Positions 1 to 7,900 of a stretch of DNA of 11,314 nucleotides are shown here, piece after piece (position 1 is the stretch's first letter; every line of letters begins with the position of its first letter). Under the pieces are notes generated by a model. That model worked only from the letters and a program-made list of their open reading frames with translations. It had not been told where the DNA came from and ran no database searches. The DNA comes from Baffinella frigidus (taxonomy: Eukaryota; Cryptophyceae; Cryptomonadales; Baffinellaceae). The position numbers were made by a program, and so were the translations under genes. Location: the NCBI GenBank assembly GCA_026770585.1, contig MU646329.1, positions 1,108,827 to 1,120,140 of the forward strand. The letters are read 5' to 3'.

Positions 1-184
1 CCCGATTTCCCCCTGCAAGGAAGTATGCCTGAAGGGTGGACACCATAACGCATACCTACCCTCCACACATACTCAATCAGTCCGGCCCCGACGGGTATGT
101 GTTAGGGTACGTCCACTGTACCCGCGCCCCACCAGACCCCGCATCCGGATCTTGCCCCGGTACTGTGAAACAGCTTCTTGGACA
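1..184. other. No gene seen; weak inverted repeat at 57-109
   Basis: Short overlapping reading frames on both strands have no recognisable product. A loose inverted repeat pairs 57-72 with 95-109 with one unpaired base. Nothing else is visible. Confidence 0.4.
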
Positions 185-322
185 ACCAGCCCTCCGAGGC
201 GGACCAAATCGAGGCTGGAGCATGCGCCATTTCCCCGGGCGGCACCTTCGAACACGAATGTGCCACCCGGGGAAATAGCTCCAAACAATCGTCGATGTGG
301 TCCGCCTCGCAGGGCTGGTGGG
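185..322. mobile_element. TIR element, family I (MITE-like)
   Basis: The left end ccagccctccgaggcggacc and following bases pair with the right end, which reads in reverse complement ccaccagccctgcgaggcgg. The roughly 60-bp imperfect arms meet around a small centre near 250-270. It shares arms with the elements at 711-820 and 2007-2145. There is no coding capacity, so it would be a non-autonomous DNA element. Confidence 0.75.
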
Positions 323-393
323 ATGGCAGAGCATCTCCTTCCGCTGGACTAAGTGCAGATGGCAGCACGCAGTGCCAGGACCCAGTGTAGGAC

Positions 394-478
394 GAGCCCG
401 CCACGAGCCCGCCTCGGGATCTAGTCTAGGAAGAGCCCGCCTCGGGATCTAGTCCAGGACGAGCCCGCCTCGGGCCGT
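394..478. repeat. Short tandem repeat, 28-bp unit
   Basis: Two full 28-bp units start at 405 and 433 (gagcccgcctcgggatctag...), with partial units before (394) and after (461). The units differ at two bases. Confidence 0.8.
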
Positions 479-549
479 GAGATCGACTAGGTCCTCGCAG
501 CGGCAGCAGCAACTGATGGTTGTGCCTCGCGGTCACAGGGGGGCGCTAA

Positions 550-590
550 GTGGATTTGACCACTTTGGAATTTGACCATTTTGGAATGGT
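550..590 (-). repeat. Inverted copy of a short dispersed repeat
   Basis: The motif agtggtcaaatcca, preceded by a near copy tggtcaaattcca, occurs in + orientation at about 1293-1325 and 1717-1748, and as its reverse complement here (tggatttgaccactttgg). It is itself a degenerate doublet of a ~17-bp unit. Confidence 0.6.
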
Positions 591-710
591 GGCAGGGGGG
601 GCACAGCTCGTGGAACTTCCCGTCTTCCAGCGGACATCCCTCATCTTGGAGCTCCTCATCCCTGCCCGGTACCTCTCCACTCCTGGGATACTTCCGATTT
701 GCGCACCTTG

Positions 711-820
711 GAGGCGGACCAAATCGAGGCTGGAGCATGCGCCAACTCCTCGGGTGGCAACGTCGAAAACGAATGTGCCACCCGAGGAAATGGCTCCAAA
801 CAATCGTCGATTTGGTCCGC
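711..820. mobile_element. TIR element, family I, lacking the outer ends
   Basis: The left arm gaggcggaccaaatcgaggc pairs with a right arm ending tcgatttggtccgc, with inner arms around cctcgggtggca and tgccacccgagg. Compared with the copies at 185-322 and 2007-2145, the outermost ccaccagccctc is missing or diverged on both sides, so this is a degraded copy. Confidence 0.7.
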
Positions 821-884
821 ACAACCACGCGCCAACATGGCGGAGCTCGTTACGGAACCTTGGTTCAGCACAATCACGTGCCAT

Positions 885-983
885 CCTTTAGGTCCTTGAG
901 GTTTTAATTTCTTCCAACATAGCCCAACGACACGCCCTTCCGTAGAAAAGATCTGCAGAGAAAGATTTTTTGCTTTCGGATCG
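885..983 (+). repeat. Dispersed repeat, 5'-part only (copy 1 of 3)
   Basis: It starts cctttaggtccttgaggttt and runs through gacacgcccttccgtagaaa to ctttcggatcg, matching the first ~100 bp of the repeats at 3857-4118 and 4318-4565. The match stops abruptly at 983, 33 bp before the inverted-repeat element at 1016. Confidence 0.8.
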
Positions 984-1015
984 TCCTTGTGGCGGAGCTT
1001 GCGTGCGTGTGGCGG

Positions 1016-1228
1016 TACAAGGGTACCTCGCTCATAAGGAGCCGCGCCCCCCCTACGACCACCGTGGTATACGCCTACTATCCCTCAAGGGGCCATGCCG
1101 TCAAATCTCAGGGACACGAGGTCCTAGGCAGGTCCTAGGGCCCTACGGTAGGGCGCATGAGCCTACTGGCCACTTAAGGGATAGGGTCCTGGGGGAGTTT
1201 GCCTCCGCATGAGCGAGGCAACCCTGTA
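1016..1228. mobile_element. Composite inverted repeat, two TIR pairs nested
   Basis: The outer pair is tacaagggtacctcgctcat at 1016 with atgagcgaggcaaccctgta ending at 1228. The inner pair is tatccctcaaggggcca (1079-1095) with tggccacttaagggata (1167-1183). Between them are cctaggcaggtcctagg and ccctacggtaggg motifs. No coding capacity. Confidence 0.75.
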
Positions 1229-1236
1229 CCTGACGT

Positions 1237-1407
1237 GTCGGGGCTCCTCATCAGGCTGGCGCCAGAGGTGCGGTGCGTGTGGCAGTGCTAACGTGGTCAA
1301 ATTCCATAGTGGTCAAATCCAACTACGAAGTGCGGGGGCGCCTCCTCATCAGGCTGGCGCCTGAGGTGCGGTGTGTGTGGCAGTGGCTCAAGCGTGGGGT
1401 CTCATCA
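1237..1407 (+). repeat. Degenerate ~100-bp repeats (also at 1660-1800)
   Basis: The segment cctcatcaggctggcgc, a gaggtgcggtg segment and gtggcagtg recur at 1245, 1345 and, diverged, at 1665-1800 (gcgcctcctcatcaggctgg at 1760). They carry the tggtcaaattcca doublet between units. No gene is seen. Confidence 0.6.
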
Positions 1408-1475
1408 GGGCCATAGGCAGGCCTGCTGTAGGGTCACGGGGGGGTGCGCCTCCTCATGAGCAAGGCAACCCTGTA
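1408..1475. repeat. Solo right half of the tacaagggtacctc-type element
   Basis: It ends cctcctcatgagcaaggcaa then ccctgta, and contains ggcctgctgtagggtc upstream, matching the right arm of 1016-1228 and of 2837-2957. No matching left arm lies within reach on the left. Confidence 0.55.
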
Positions 1476-1491
1476 CATGTACCTGCCATGC

Positions 1492-1651
1492 TTATCTCAG
1501 ATAAACACTTTTAAAAGTCGTTTTCCTAAGTCAACTCACCCACAAATCTGTCAACTTATGCTTTACTCTGCGAACCCGTACGCATAAGTTGCCGGATTTG
1601 TGGGGGAGTTGACTTAGGAAAACGACTTTTAAAAGTGTTTATCTGAGATAA
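1492..1651. mobile_element. Fold-back TIR element with 4-bp target duplication ATGC
   Basis: Arms of 70 bp (1492-1561 and 1582-1651) begin ttatctcagataaacacttt and differ at only three positions; the loop is 20 nt. Identical ATGC lies immediately outside both ends (1488-1491 and 1652-1655), as expected for a transposon target-site duplication. It is related to the element at 9509-9654. There is no transposase, so it is non-autonomous. Confidence 0.85.
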
Positions 1652-1970
1652 ATGCGGGGGCGACGTTTGGCGCAGGCTGGCGCAAGATGTGCGGTGCGCG
1701 TGCCAGTGGCTCAAGCGGGTCAAATTCCAAAGTGGTCAAATCCAACTACTAAGTGCGGGGGCGCCTCCTCATCAGGCTGGCGCAAGAGGTGTGGGGGGGT
1801 GGGCATTGGGTGAAGTGCGGGGGCGATGTGAGCCTTGGTCGGACAGGTGACGAGCCTCGGTGGTTGACTAACGGAGCTGTCTTTCGGCGCCTCCTCCGTG
1901 CAGGCTGGGGCCAGAAGCGGTGGAGAAGGTGGAGCCGGCGGTACCCGACGCAGCGCTGTGGCTCGCTAGA
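1652..1970. other. No gene seen; repeat remnants
   Basis: 1660-1800 repeats the aggctggcg/ggtgcggtg units described at 1237. The remainder (1800-1970) is G-rich, and its reading frames have no recognisable product. Confidence 0.4.
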
Positions 1971-2006
1971 CGCTTCCGCACCAAGCGCACGCTCGGCTTC
2001 TGCTGA
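1971..2006 (+). repeat. 36-bp direct repeat, left copy
   Basis: It starts cgcttccgcaccaagcgcac and ends cggcttctgctga, directly before the TIR element at 2007. The other copy is 2167-2202, with one mismatch. Confidence 0.85.
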
Positions 2007-2145
2007 CCACCGGCCCTGCGAGGCGGACCAAAACGAGGCTGGAGCATGCGCCATTTCCTCGGGTGGCACATTCGTTTTCGGAGGTGTCGCCCGAAGAATT
2101 GGCGCATGCTCCAGCCTCGATTTGGTCCGCCTCGGAGGGCTGGTG
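2007..2145. mobile_element. TIR element, family I, intact
   Basis: The left arm ccaccggccctgcgaggcgg and inner ggctggagcatgcgcca pair with the right arm (tggcgcatgctccagcc, ending gagggctggtg). Arms are about 65 bp with few mismatches around a short centre. It is the best-preserved copy of the family seen at 185-322 and 711-820. Confidence 0.8.
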
Positions 2146-2166
2146 CGAGTGTCCACCCTTGGAAGG

Positions 2167-2202
2167 CGCTCCCGCACCAAGCGCACGCTCGGCTTCTGCT
2201 GA
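2167..2202 (+). repeat. 36-bp direct repeat, right copy
   Basis: It matches 1971-2006 except for one base. Like the left copy it is followed almost at once by a fold-back element, here at 2207. Confidence 0.85.
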
Positions 2203-2206
2203 GTGT

Positions 2207-2372
2207 TAATAGGGTAACGGCCTGAAAATGGGGTAGTTAGGCCTACGGCATTGCCTAGGACCTCCTACCGTAGGCCGAGGGATCCTAGGACCAAAAAGTC
2301 TCGGCCTACGGTAGGAGGTCCTAGGCAATGCCGTAGGCCTAACTACCCCATTTTCAGGCCGTTACCCTATTA
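2207..2372. mobile_element. Perfect fold-back element, 73-bp arms
   Basis: 2207-2279 is the exact reverse complement of 2300-2372, around a 20-nt loop (2280-2299). It begins taatagggtaacggcctg. GTGT flanks it on both sides (2203-2206 and 2373-2376), a likely 4-bp target duplication. The arms contain cctacggtagg and cctagg motifs shared with the elements at 1016, 2837 and 10719. Absence of any arm mismatch suggests recent insertion or gene conversion. Confidence 0.85.
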
Positions 2373-2456
2373 GTGTGTCTGGGGATTCAACCCCGTGTAC
2401 AGGGGTATCTGGGCTGTAAGAACACGGGTGCTCCGACATCGGTCGGTGTCTGTTTT

Positions 2457-2521
2457 CTTGATTTAGTACCAGAGGGTTGACTAAACGCAAGATTTAGTCG
2501 ACCCTCTGGTACTAAATTAAG
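2457..2521. repeat. Short hairpin inverted repeat
   Basis: atttagtaccagagggttga and the next five bases (2461-2485) pair with 2493-2517 with one mismatch around a 7-nt loop. The arms extend weakly outward to cttg/taag. It may be a very short fold-back element. Confidence 0.7.
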
Positions 2522-2583
2522 ACACGGGGGGGAAAAATGCGGTCTGTGTTCTTAAGTGCTGGTTTCTTGGCCCAGACACCCCT

Positions 2584-2790
2584 GAAGGATGACCGGAGTG
2601 CTGGGGATACAACCCCGTGTGGGATGGCCGGAGTTCTGGGGATGGCCGAAGTTCTGGGGATACAACCCCGTGTAGGATGACCTCTCGGGATACATCCCCG
2701 TGTAGGATGACCTCTCGGGATACATCCCCGTGTAGGATGACCTATGGGGAAACAACTCCGTGTAGGATGACCTGGGTTGTATCCCCACAG
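2584..2790. repeat. Minisatellite, 30-bp unit, with an inverted final unit
   Basis: The unit gatacatccccgtgtaggat followed by gacctctcgg repeats with exact 30-bp spacing through 2669-2760, with more degenerate units before. The array ends ggttgtatccccac, the reverse complement of the ggggatacaacc that opens it, so the whole block can fold. A related ggattcaaccccgtg lies at 2383. Confidence 0.8.
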
Positions 2791-2836
2791 TGTCCGCCCT
2801 TGCAGTGTTGCGCGGTGGTGGGGGGAGCGAAGGCCG

Positions 2837-2957
2837 TACAGGGGTACCTCACTCATAAGAAACTGCCCCCCCCTAGGACCGCCGTAGGGCCCTAGGCAGA
2901 GGCCTACTGTAGGGTCCTAGGGGGGGGGCGGTTTCTTATGAGCGAGGTACCCCTGTA
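2837..2957. mobile_element. TIR element, tacaggggtacctc type
   Basis: tacaggggtacctcactcat at the left pairs with atgagcgaggtacccctgta at the right; arms of about 45 bp run through homopolymer C/G tracts to ctaggacc/ggtcctag. The centre holds gccctaggcagaggcctact. It is the same family as the outer pair of 1016-1228. Confidence 0.8.
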
Positions 2958-2974
2958 GAGGAGGCGCCGGTGGG

Positions 2975-3078
2975 TATCCCTCAAGTGGCCAGTAGGCTCT
3001 TACGCCCTACAGTAGGGCCCTAGGACCTGCCTAGGGCGAGTTAGGGTGAACATTCGCCCTGTGGCCACTTCAGGGATA
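2975..3078. mobile_element. TIR element, tatccctcaagtggcca type
   Basis: 17-bp ends (2975-2991 and 3062-3078) with one mismatch enclose gccctacagtagggccctag and an inner gggcgagttagggtgaacattcgccc-like hairpin. It matches the inner pair of 1016-1228. Confidence 0.7.
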
Positions 3079-3396
3079 TGTGTGGGAATTTTTGCACGGT
3101 AATAAAGTAATGACATAGCACGCGCGTGCGGGGGCGATGATGGACCGAAACCACCATGGCCACTGTGTGTTCCCTTCTATCAAGGCGGCCTGGTAAGATC
3201 CGGACCTACAAGCCAAAAATACTGAGCGCGCGCCGAAAAGGCCCCAAGGAAATGTGAGTATTTCAAAAACCGTTTTATCAACTTTACAATTTCTTTACAA
3301 GTGGACCTGTAGTTATTTTCACTCAAATAGTCAGTTTTTTTGCCCCAACTCGCGGATATCGGGGAGCTACGTGGCCAACCCCGCCCATGACTCGTA
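3079..3396. other. No gene or clear repeat seen
   Basis: Contains an alternating acgcgcgt-like stretch near 3120 and an AT-rich part (3255-3345). Short reading frames on both strands show no recognisable product. Confidence 0.4.
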
Positions 3397-3569
3397 GAGC
3401 GTTTGCGGTAATTGTTGTCCATTTTGGACGTACGGTTTTCCGGTTTTCCGGTTTATTAAAATGTTGTCAAGGTCGTAAAACGTTTTAAATGGATACTTTT
3501 GGTACAAATGAAAACCGGGAAATCGGAAAACCGTACGTCCAAAACGGACAACAATTACCGCAAACGCTC
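3397..3569. mobile_element. Fold-back element with ~57-bp arms
   Basis: gagcgtttgcggtaattgtt and the following ~37 bases pair with the right end, which reads aacaattaccgcaaacgctc. The arms include the near-palindromic acgtacggttttcc. The loop (about 3454-3512) is AT-rich. No obvious target duplication. Confidence 0.8.
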
Positions 3570-3856
3570 CACAAATGTTGACCACCCCACATTTGAAATG
3601 CTCCCCTTGGTAGCCTCGAGTGGAAAGTCGTCGTGTCGTCGTGTGTCTGAAAAAGCGACATCTACAAACACCACCGCTTCACGACAAGGGGAAAGGTGTG
3701 ACGAGACCAGAGGGCTCAAGCTGCCCGCAACCACTCCGGAGTGGGGGAAAGCAAGGTTTACTAACTTGGAAAACACGACCGCTGTATGCCAGTAGGAGAG
3801 ATAGGCCGAGACGCAGGGCTCTAACGGAGTGGGAACGTGGGGGGGGGGTTGGTTGT
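3570..3856. other. No gene seen
   Basis: Mixed sequence with a short tgtcgtcg doublet (3628) and a G-run at 3839. tagcctcgagtgg at 3611 recurs at 8223. Reading frames here have no recognisable product. Confidence 0.4.
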
Positions 3857-4118
3857 CCTTTAGGTCCTTGAGGTTTTAATTTTTCCCAACATATGCCAAC
3901 GACACGCCGTTCCGTAGAAGGGATCTGCAGAGAAAGCATTTTTGCTTTCGGATCGCGTTTCGCTCTCCAGGAAGGACCTCAAGTGCAGAGGCTCGTGAAG
4001 AGGGGATACAGGGTGGCACTGTTGGGGTGTTTGATTGCTTCCAAAATAGGAGCGCGCCCGCACACACACCGAACCCAAGTCAGCCTTTGTGAGGCTCATG
4101 GTATCCCATGGCTGAAGT
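3857..4118 (+). repeat. Dispersed repeat, full-length copy 2 of 3
   Basis: It starts tcctttaggtccttgaggtt and ends catggtatcccatggctgaagt. It aligns along its length with 4318-4565. It contains a conserved small stem (gaaagc-attttt-gctttc). It has no terminal inverted repeats and no tRNA-like boxes that I can see. It carries 13 nt (gaaggacctcaag) absent from copy 3. Confidence 0.85.
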
Positions 4119-4317
4119 ATAAGAGCTCCAGGCAAGGGTACCCCACAAGGTGAGAGGGATTGTGTGGGGGGGTATGAGATGAGATCAGCCAGACACCAGA
4201 GGTGAAATGAGAGAAACGTGGATGTGTAGGGGTTTCCTCCAATGTACGGACGTCAGCAAAGTTAAGGACAATCCAAGCGTCAGAAAGCAACAACAGCAGG
4301 ACATCAACAACCAAGGT
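4119..4317. other. Spacer between dispersed-repeat copies; nothing seen
   Basis: Unique-looking sequence with no recognisable gene or repeat. Confidence 0.4.
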
Positions 4318-4565
4318 CCTTTAGGTCCTTTAGGTTTTAATTTCTCCCAACATATGCCAACGACACGCCCTTCCGTAGAAAGGACTGCAGAGAAAGCATT
4401 TTTGCTTTCGGATCGCGTTTCGCTCTCCAGTGCAGAGGCTCGTGAGGAGGGGATACAGGGTGGCTCTCTTGGGGTGTTTGAGCTATTCCAAAATAGGATC
4501 GCACTCGCACACGCACCGAACCCAAGTCAGCCTTAATGAGGCTCATGGTATCCCATGGTTGAAGT
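4318..4565 (+). repeat. Dispersed repeat, full-length copy 3 of 3
   Basis: Near-identical in blocks to 3857-4118 (for example gcatttttgctttcggatcg and accgaacccaagtcagcctt), lacking the 13-nt segment. It ends about 80 bp before the lipocalin start codon, so it may overlap that gene's promoter. Confidence 0.85.
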
Positions 4566-4646
4566 CTTTAGGTGGGTGCAAGGTGAGATTTTTTTAAAGC
4601 ACTCCGAGGCTCATGACCTGTACACGTGCGGGGGCCGCCTCGGGAA

Positions 4647-4904
4647 ATGGTCTGCAGCGCCAAAATGTTGTCCCCGAGCGCGGTTCTCGCGCTCGTGGCG
4701 ATGTGCATGATCGTTCCCGCCGACGCCTTCCGGCACTACCTCCCCACGGGCCCCTCAGCGCTCCCTGCAGTGTCACCTGTGTCGCCAATCTCACCAGGCC
4801 GCGGCTTCGAGCTGCCGTTCCGCACCCCACCCGCCGCACCCCAGGGGATGCCCAAGTCCAGCGACTCGAGGATTTCGCGGCAGCTGGAGCAAGTCCAGGC
4901 GTTG
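4647..4904 (+). CDS. Exon 1: signal peptide, transit-like region and start of a helix
   Basis: Two in-frame ATGs, 4647 and 4665, both place a hydrophobic stretch (SAVLALVAMCMIVP) near the N-terminus. It is followed by ADA and then Phe at about residue 28. A signal-peptide cleavage before Phe is the known signature of plastid import in algae with secondary red plastids. The next ~45 residues are rich in Pro, Ser and Arg with few acidic residues, as expected of a transit peptide. The exon ends in a charged segment (SRISRQLEQVQAL) and a strong donor gtgagt at 4905, phase 0. No TATA box or other promoter is recognisable upstream; the ~250 bp before it is a copy of a dispersed repeat. Confidence 0.7.
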
Positions 4905-7900
4905 GTGAGTGCCCGCACTTGGCAGAACCATCATCCCGCTGCCAGACCCGCCCATCCCACCTGCGCCGAGTCTTGCAGGACCTAAGGCAGGAAACCGAGC
5001 TGCTCGCCCGAATGGTCGGGGTTCGTGTGTGCTGAACGTTCATGCGGGTTGCAGGCACGGACGGTGGCTAGTATCAAGCAGGAGATCTCCCGGAGAGATG
5101 TGTTCAAGGAGATGGCCAAGAAGATCTTCCAGACTACCGGCGTCCTCTGCCCGGCCCTCAGCTTCCTCCCCACCCCGGTGCACCCCCCCCCTCCCTCCCC
5201 TGACGCAGAGCATCGAGTGCATCTTCACCAGCTACCGCATGTGCACACATGAGCCCGTCCCGCCCCTCACCCCCTCCCCCCCCGCAAGCAGCGCGCGTAC
5301 GCAGAGGACAACGAGGCGGCGGCAGGGGTCTGCCCGAACCTCAAGGAGATGGGAAAGAAGTCGCGCGAGCCTGGGTTCTCCGAGAACCTGTACCAGGGAA
5401 TCTGGTACGAGCTTGCGTACCACGACGTCACCCAGGCAAGCTCCCCACCACCAACCCTCACAACTTGGGCAAATCGAAAAAGTCAAAAACACCACATCCC
5501 CTTGGGAGGCCGTCGGAATCCGACGGCCTCCAAGGGGATTTTTGGGGCCATTTTTCCCGATTCGCCCAGACTGTGAGGATTGTTGGCAGCGCCTCCGCCG
5601 CTTTCCTACCCATCACCTCTGTCAAAGCATGTCCGTGTTGATAGGCTCAACGGTCCTTCACAAATACATCTTATGGCAGCTCTGCTCTGCATCAGAGGCT
5701 CGAGCCCATCCATTCAGGCCTGAAGCCAAACACGCCAGGTCGTGCCACTCGCCGAACGCGAAGCAGAAACCCGTGTGCTTGCGCTGTGGTTGGTGGTAGC
5801 CGGGAAAAGGAGGTGGGTGGCGAGGCGGAATCGTACAGGACAAGTCGCCACCAACCCTCACGGCTTGGGCAAATCGACCATTTTCGGTTCGGGATTTCAA
5901 GGGAGGTGAAGTCGGAATCCGACTTCAACGGCTCCAATTCCCGTTGAAATCGGGAATTCGAAAATCGTCGATTTGCCCAAGCCGTGAGGGTTGGTTGCAG
6001 GGCTGGTCTGTTTTTCCCTCCGACTCAGGAGTGGGGGTGGCGCGGGGTGTAAACCCTACACCCTAAACAGGGGTTGTAAACTGGCAGGGGTTGTAAACCC
6101 TACACCCTCAACTCAGGCAAACTATTTCTGCGGATGCACGCGCTTCAACTTCACCATCCGCTCCGACAAGGTCCTGCCCCCTCCACCAGCCCTCAGAGTG
6201 GGAGCAAATCGTCGGGTTTCGATTTGGGATTTCAAGGGGGTTGAAGTCGGAATCCGACTGCGACGGCTCCAATTCCCCTTGAACTCGAGCAATCGAAAAT
6301 CGATGATTTGCTGAGGCCGTGAGGGTTGGTGGCCCTCCACCAGCCCTCAAAGTGGGAGCAAATCGTCTTTTCGAGTCCTTCGATTTGTACCAGAGGTCGT
6401 TGGAATCCGACGGCCTTCGGTACGTATGAAGGGGATTGAAAAAGGCGATTTGCTCCAACTCTGAGGACTGGTGGCGTTTTCTCCTACCTCCTCCTCACTC
6501 GGGTCCGCTCACTTTTCTCAACTTGACGTGCTGGTTGTGCGGGACGAGCCCGGTAACGTTGGAGCGGGAAAGACGGTCTCGCCAAATTGGTGAGATGAAA
6601 CAGACTGAGAAAGAGGTAGGTATTGTCTCCTCCAGGGTGTGGGTCCGTGGTCCCGAGCAGAGCCTGTCGCAAGCCGTTGCAGAGGCGAGAGCAGAGGCAC
6701 TCCGGGGAGGTCACACGAGAGAGAAGATAATCTCGAGGGACCTACCCAGAGTCGTATATCACCAAGTATACAACGTATACGAAGAGAAATCTAATTTTCT
6801 TTCATTTCCTGGCAACGAAAATTACTACGTAATTTGTTCTTATTGGTAATGAAGAAGCATTTGTGTAGTAATTTTCGTTGCCAGGAAATGAAATAAAAAT
6901 AGGTTTCTCCGATGAACTTGCACTCCACGATGTTGGCCATGTCTCCATTTTAATCTCCATAGAAGTATTGATTAATTGCTTTTGGGCAACGAAAATTGCT
7001 ACACGATTTGCTCATAAAAGTTGAGGTAAAAGTTGAGGACGTGAGCGCACGAAATTCATCTCCACAAAAGTATTATTTAATTGCTTTTGGGCAACGAAAA
7101 TTACTACACGATTTGCTCACAAACGTATGAGTAAAAAAATTGTGTAGTAAATTTCGTTGCGCCAAAAGCAATTAATTAATACTTTTGTGGAGATGAATTT
7201 CATGCGCTCACGTCCTCAACTCCAGTCCCTGACCCTGAACCCTAAACTCCAAAACAAAAACAAAACATCATCGACCCAACGCCCTACACCTTAGGCCCTA
7301 ATCCTAAACCTGAAACCTTGGACCCTTACCCTAAACCCTAAACCCTACACCCTGCATCCTAAACCCTACACCCTAAACCCTCAACACTAACACGCTAGAC
7401 CCTACACCTGAAACCTTGAACCCTCGCCCTAAACCCTGAACCCTGAAACACTAAACCCTAACACGCTAAACCCTACACCTGAAACCTTGAACCCGCACCC
7501 AAACCCTCAACTCTAAACCCTAAACCCTGAACCCCAAACCTCAAACCCTAAACCCTAAACCCTAAACCCTGACGCAGACGATGGAGGACATGTTCACGAC
7601 CACCTGCCCCATGACCGGAATGCTCCCGAGTAAGCCCTATACCCTCCACCCCAAAGCCTAAACCCTAAACTCTGAACCCTAAACCACAAACCTCAAACCT
7701 CAAACCTCAAACCTCAAACCCTGAACCCTGAACCCTGAACCCTAAACCCTAAACCCTAAACCCTGAACCCTAAACCCTAAACCCTAAACCCTAATCCCTG
7801 AACCCTAAACTCTCAAACCTAAAACCTAGACCCTCAACCCTAAACCCTAAACCCTAAACCCTAAACCCCAAACCCTCGCAATGCCTCTCCCTCCACTAAT

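Noticed and set aside
394-2790. 28-bp and 30-bp repeats as CRISPR
   Set aside because: The units are directly tandem with no spacers, and the context is eukaryotic.
3930-3960. gaaagc-attttt-gctttc stem as a transcription terminator or small RNA
   Set aside because: The stem is only 6 bp, there is no gene before it, and it is simply part of the dispersed repeat; no snRNA, tRNA or spliced-leader sequence was recognised.
3860-4546. Similar minus-strand reading frames in both full copies of the dispersed repeat
   Set aside because: The shared peptide differs mostly by amino-acid-changing substitutions, and the frames diverge after the 13-nt indel, so they are not conserved as coding.
4909-5799. 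296-codon + strand frame
   Set aside because: It runs out of frame through exons 2, 3 and 5 and the first intronic TIR element; only the short exon 4 piece (5209-5256) is used in this frame.
6436-6849. Open reading frame of 137 codons in intron 6
   Set aside because: It begins inside a TIR element, ends inside a fold-back element, has no recognisable domain, and the lipocalin frame needs no exon there.
7236-7880. A true chromosome end
   Set aside because: Coding exons of one gene lie on both sides and the repeats are degenerate, so the tracts are interstitial.
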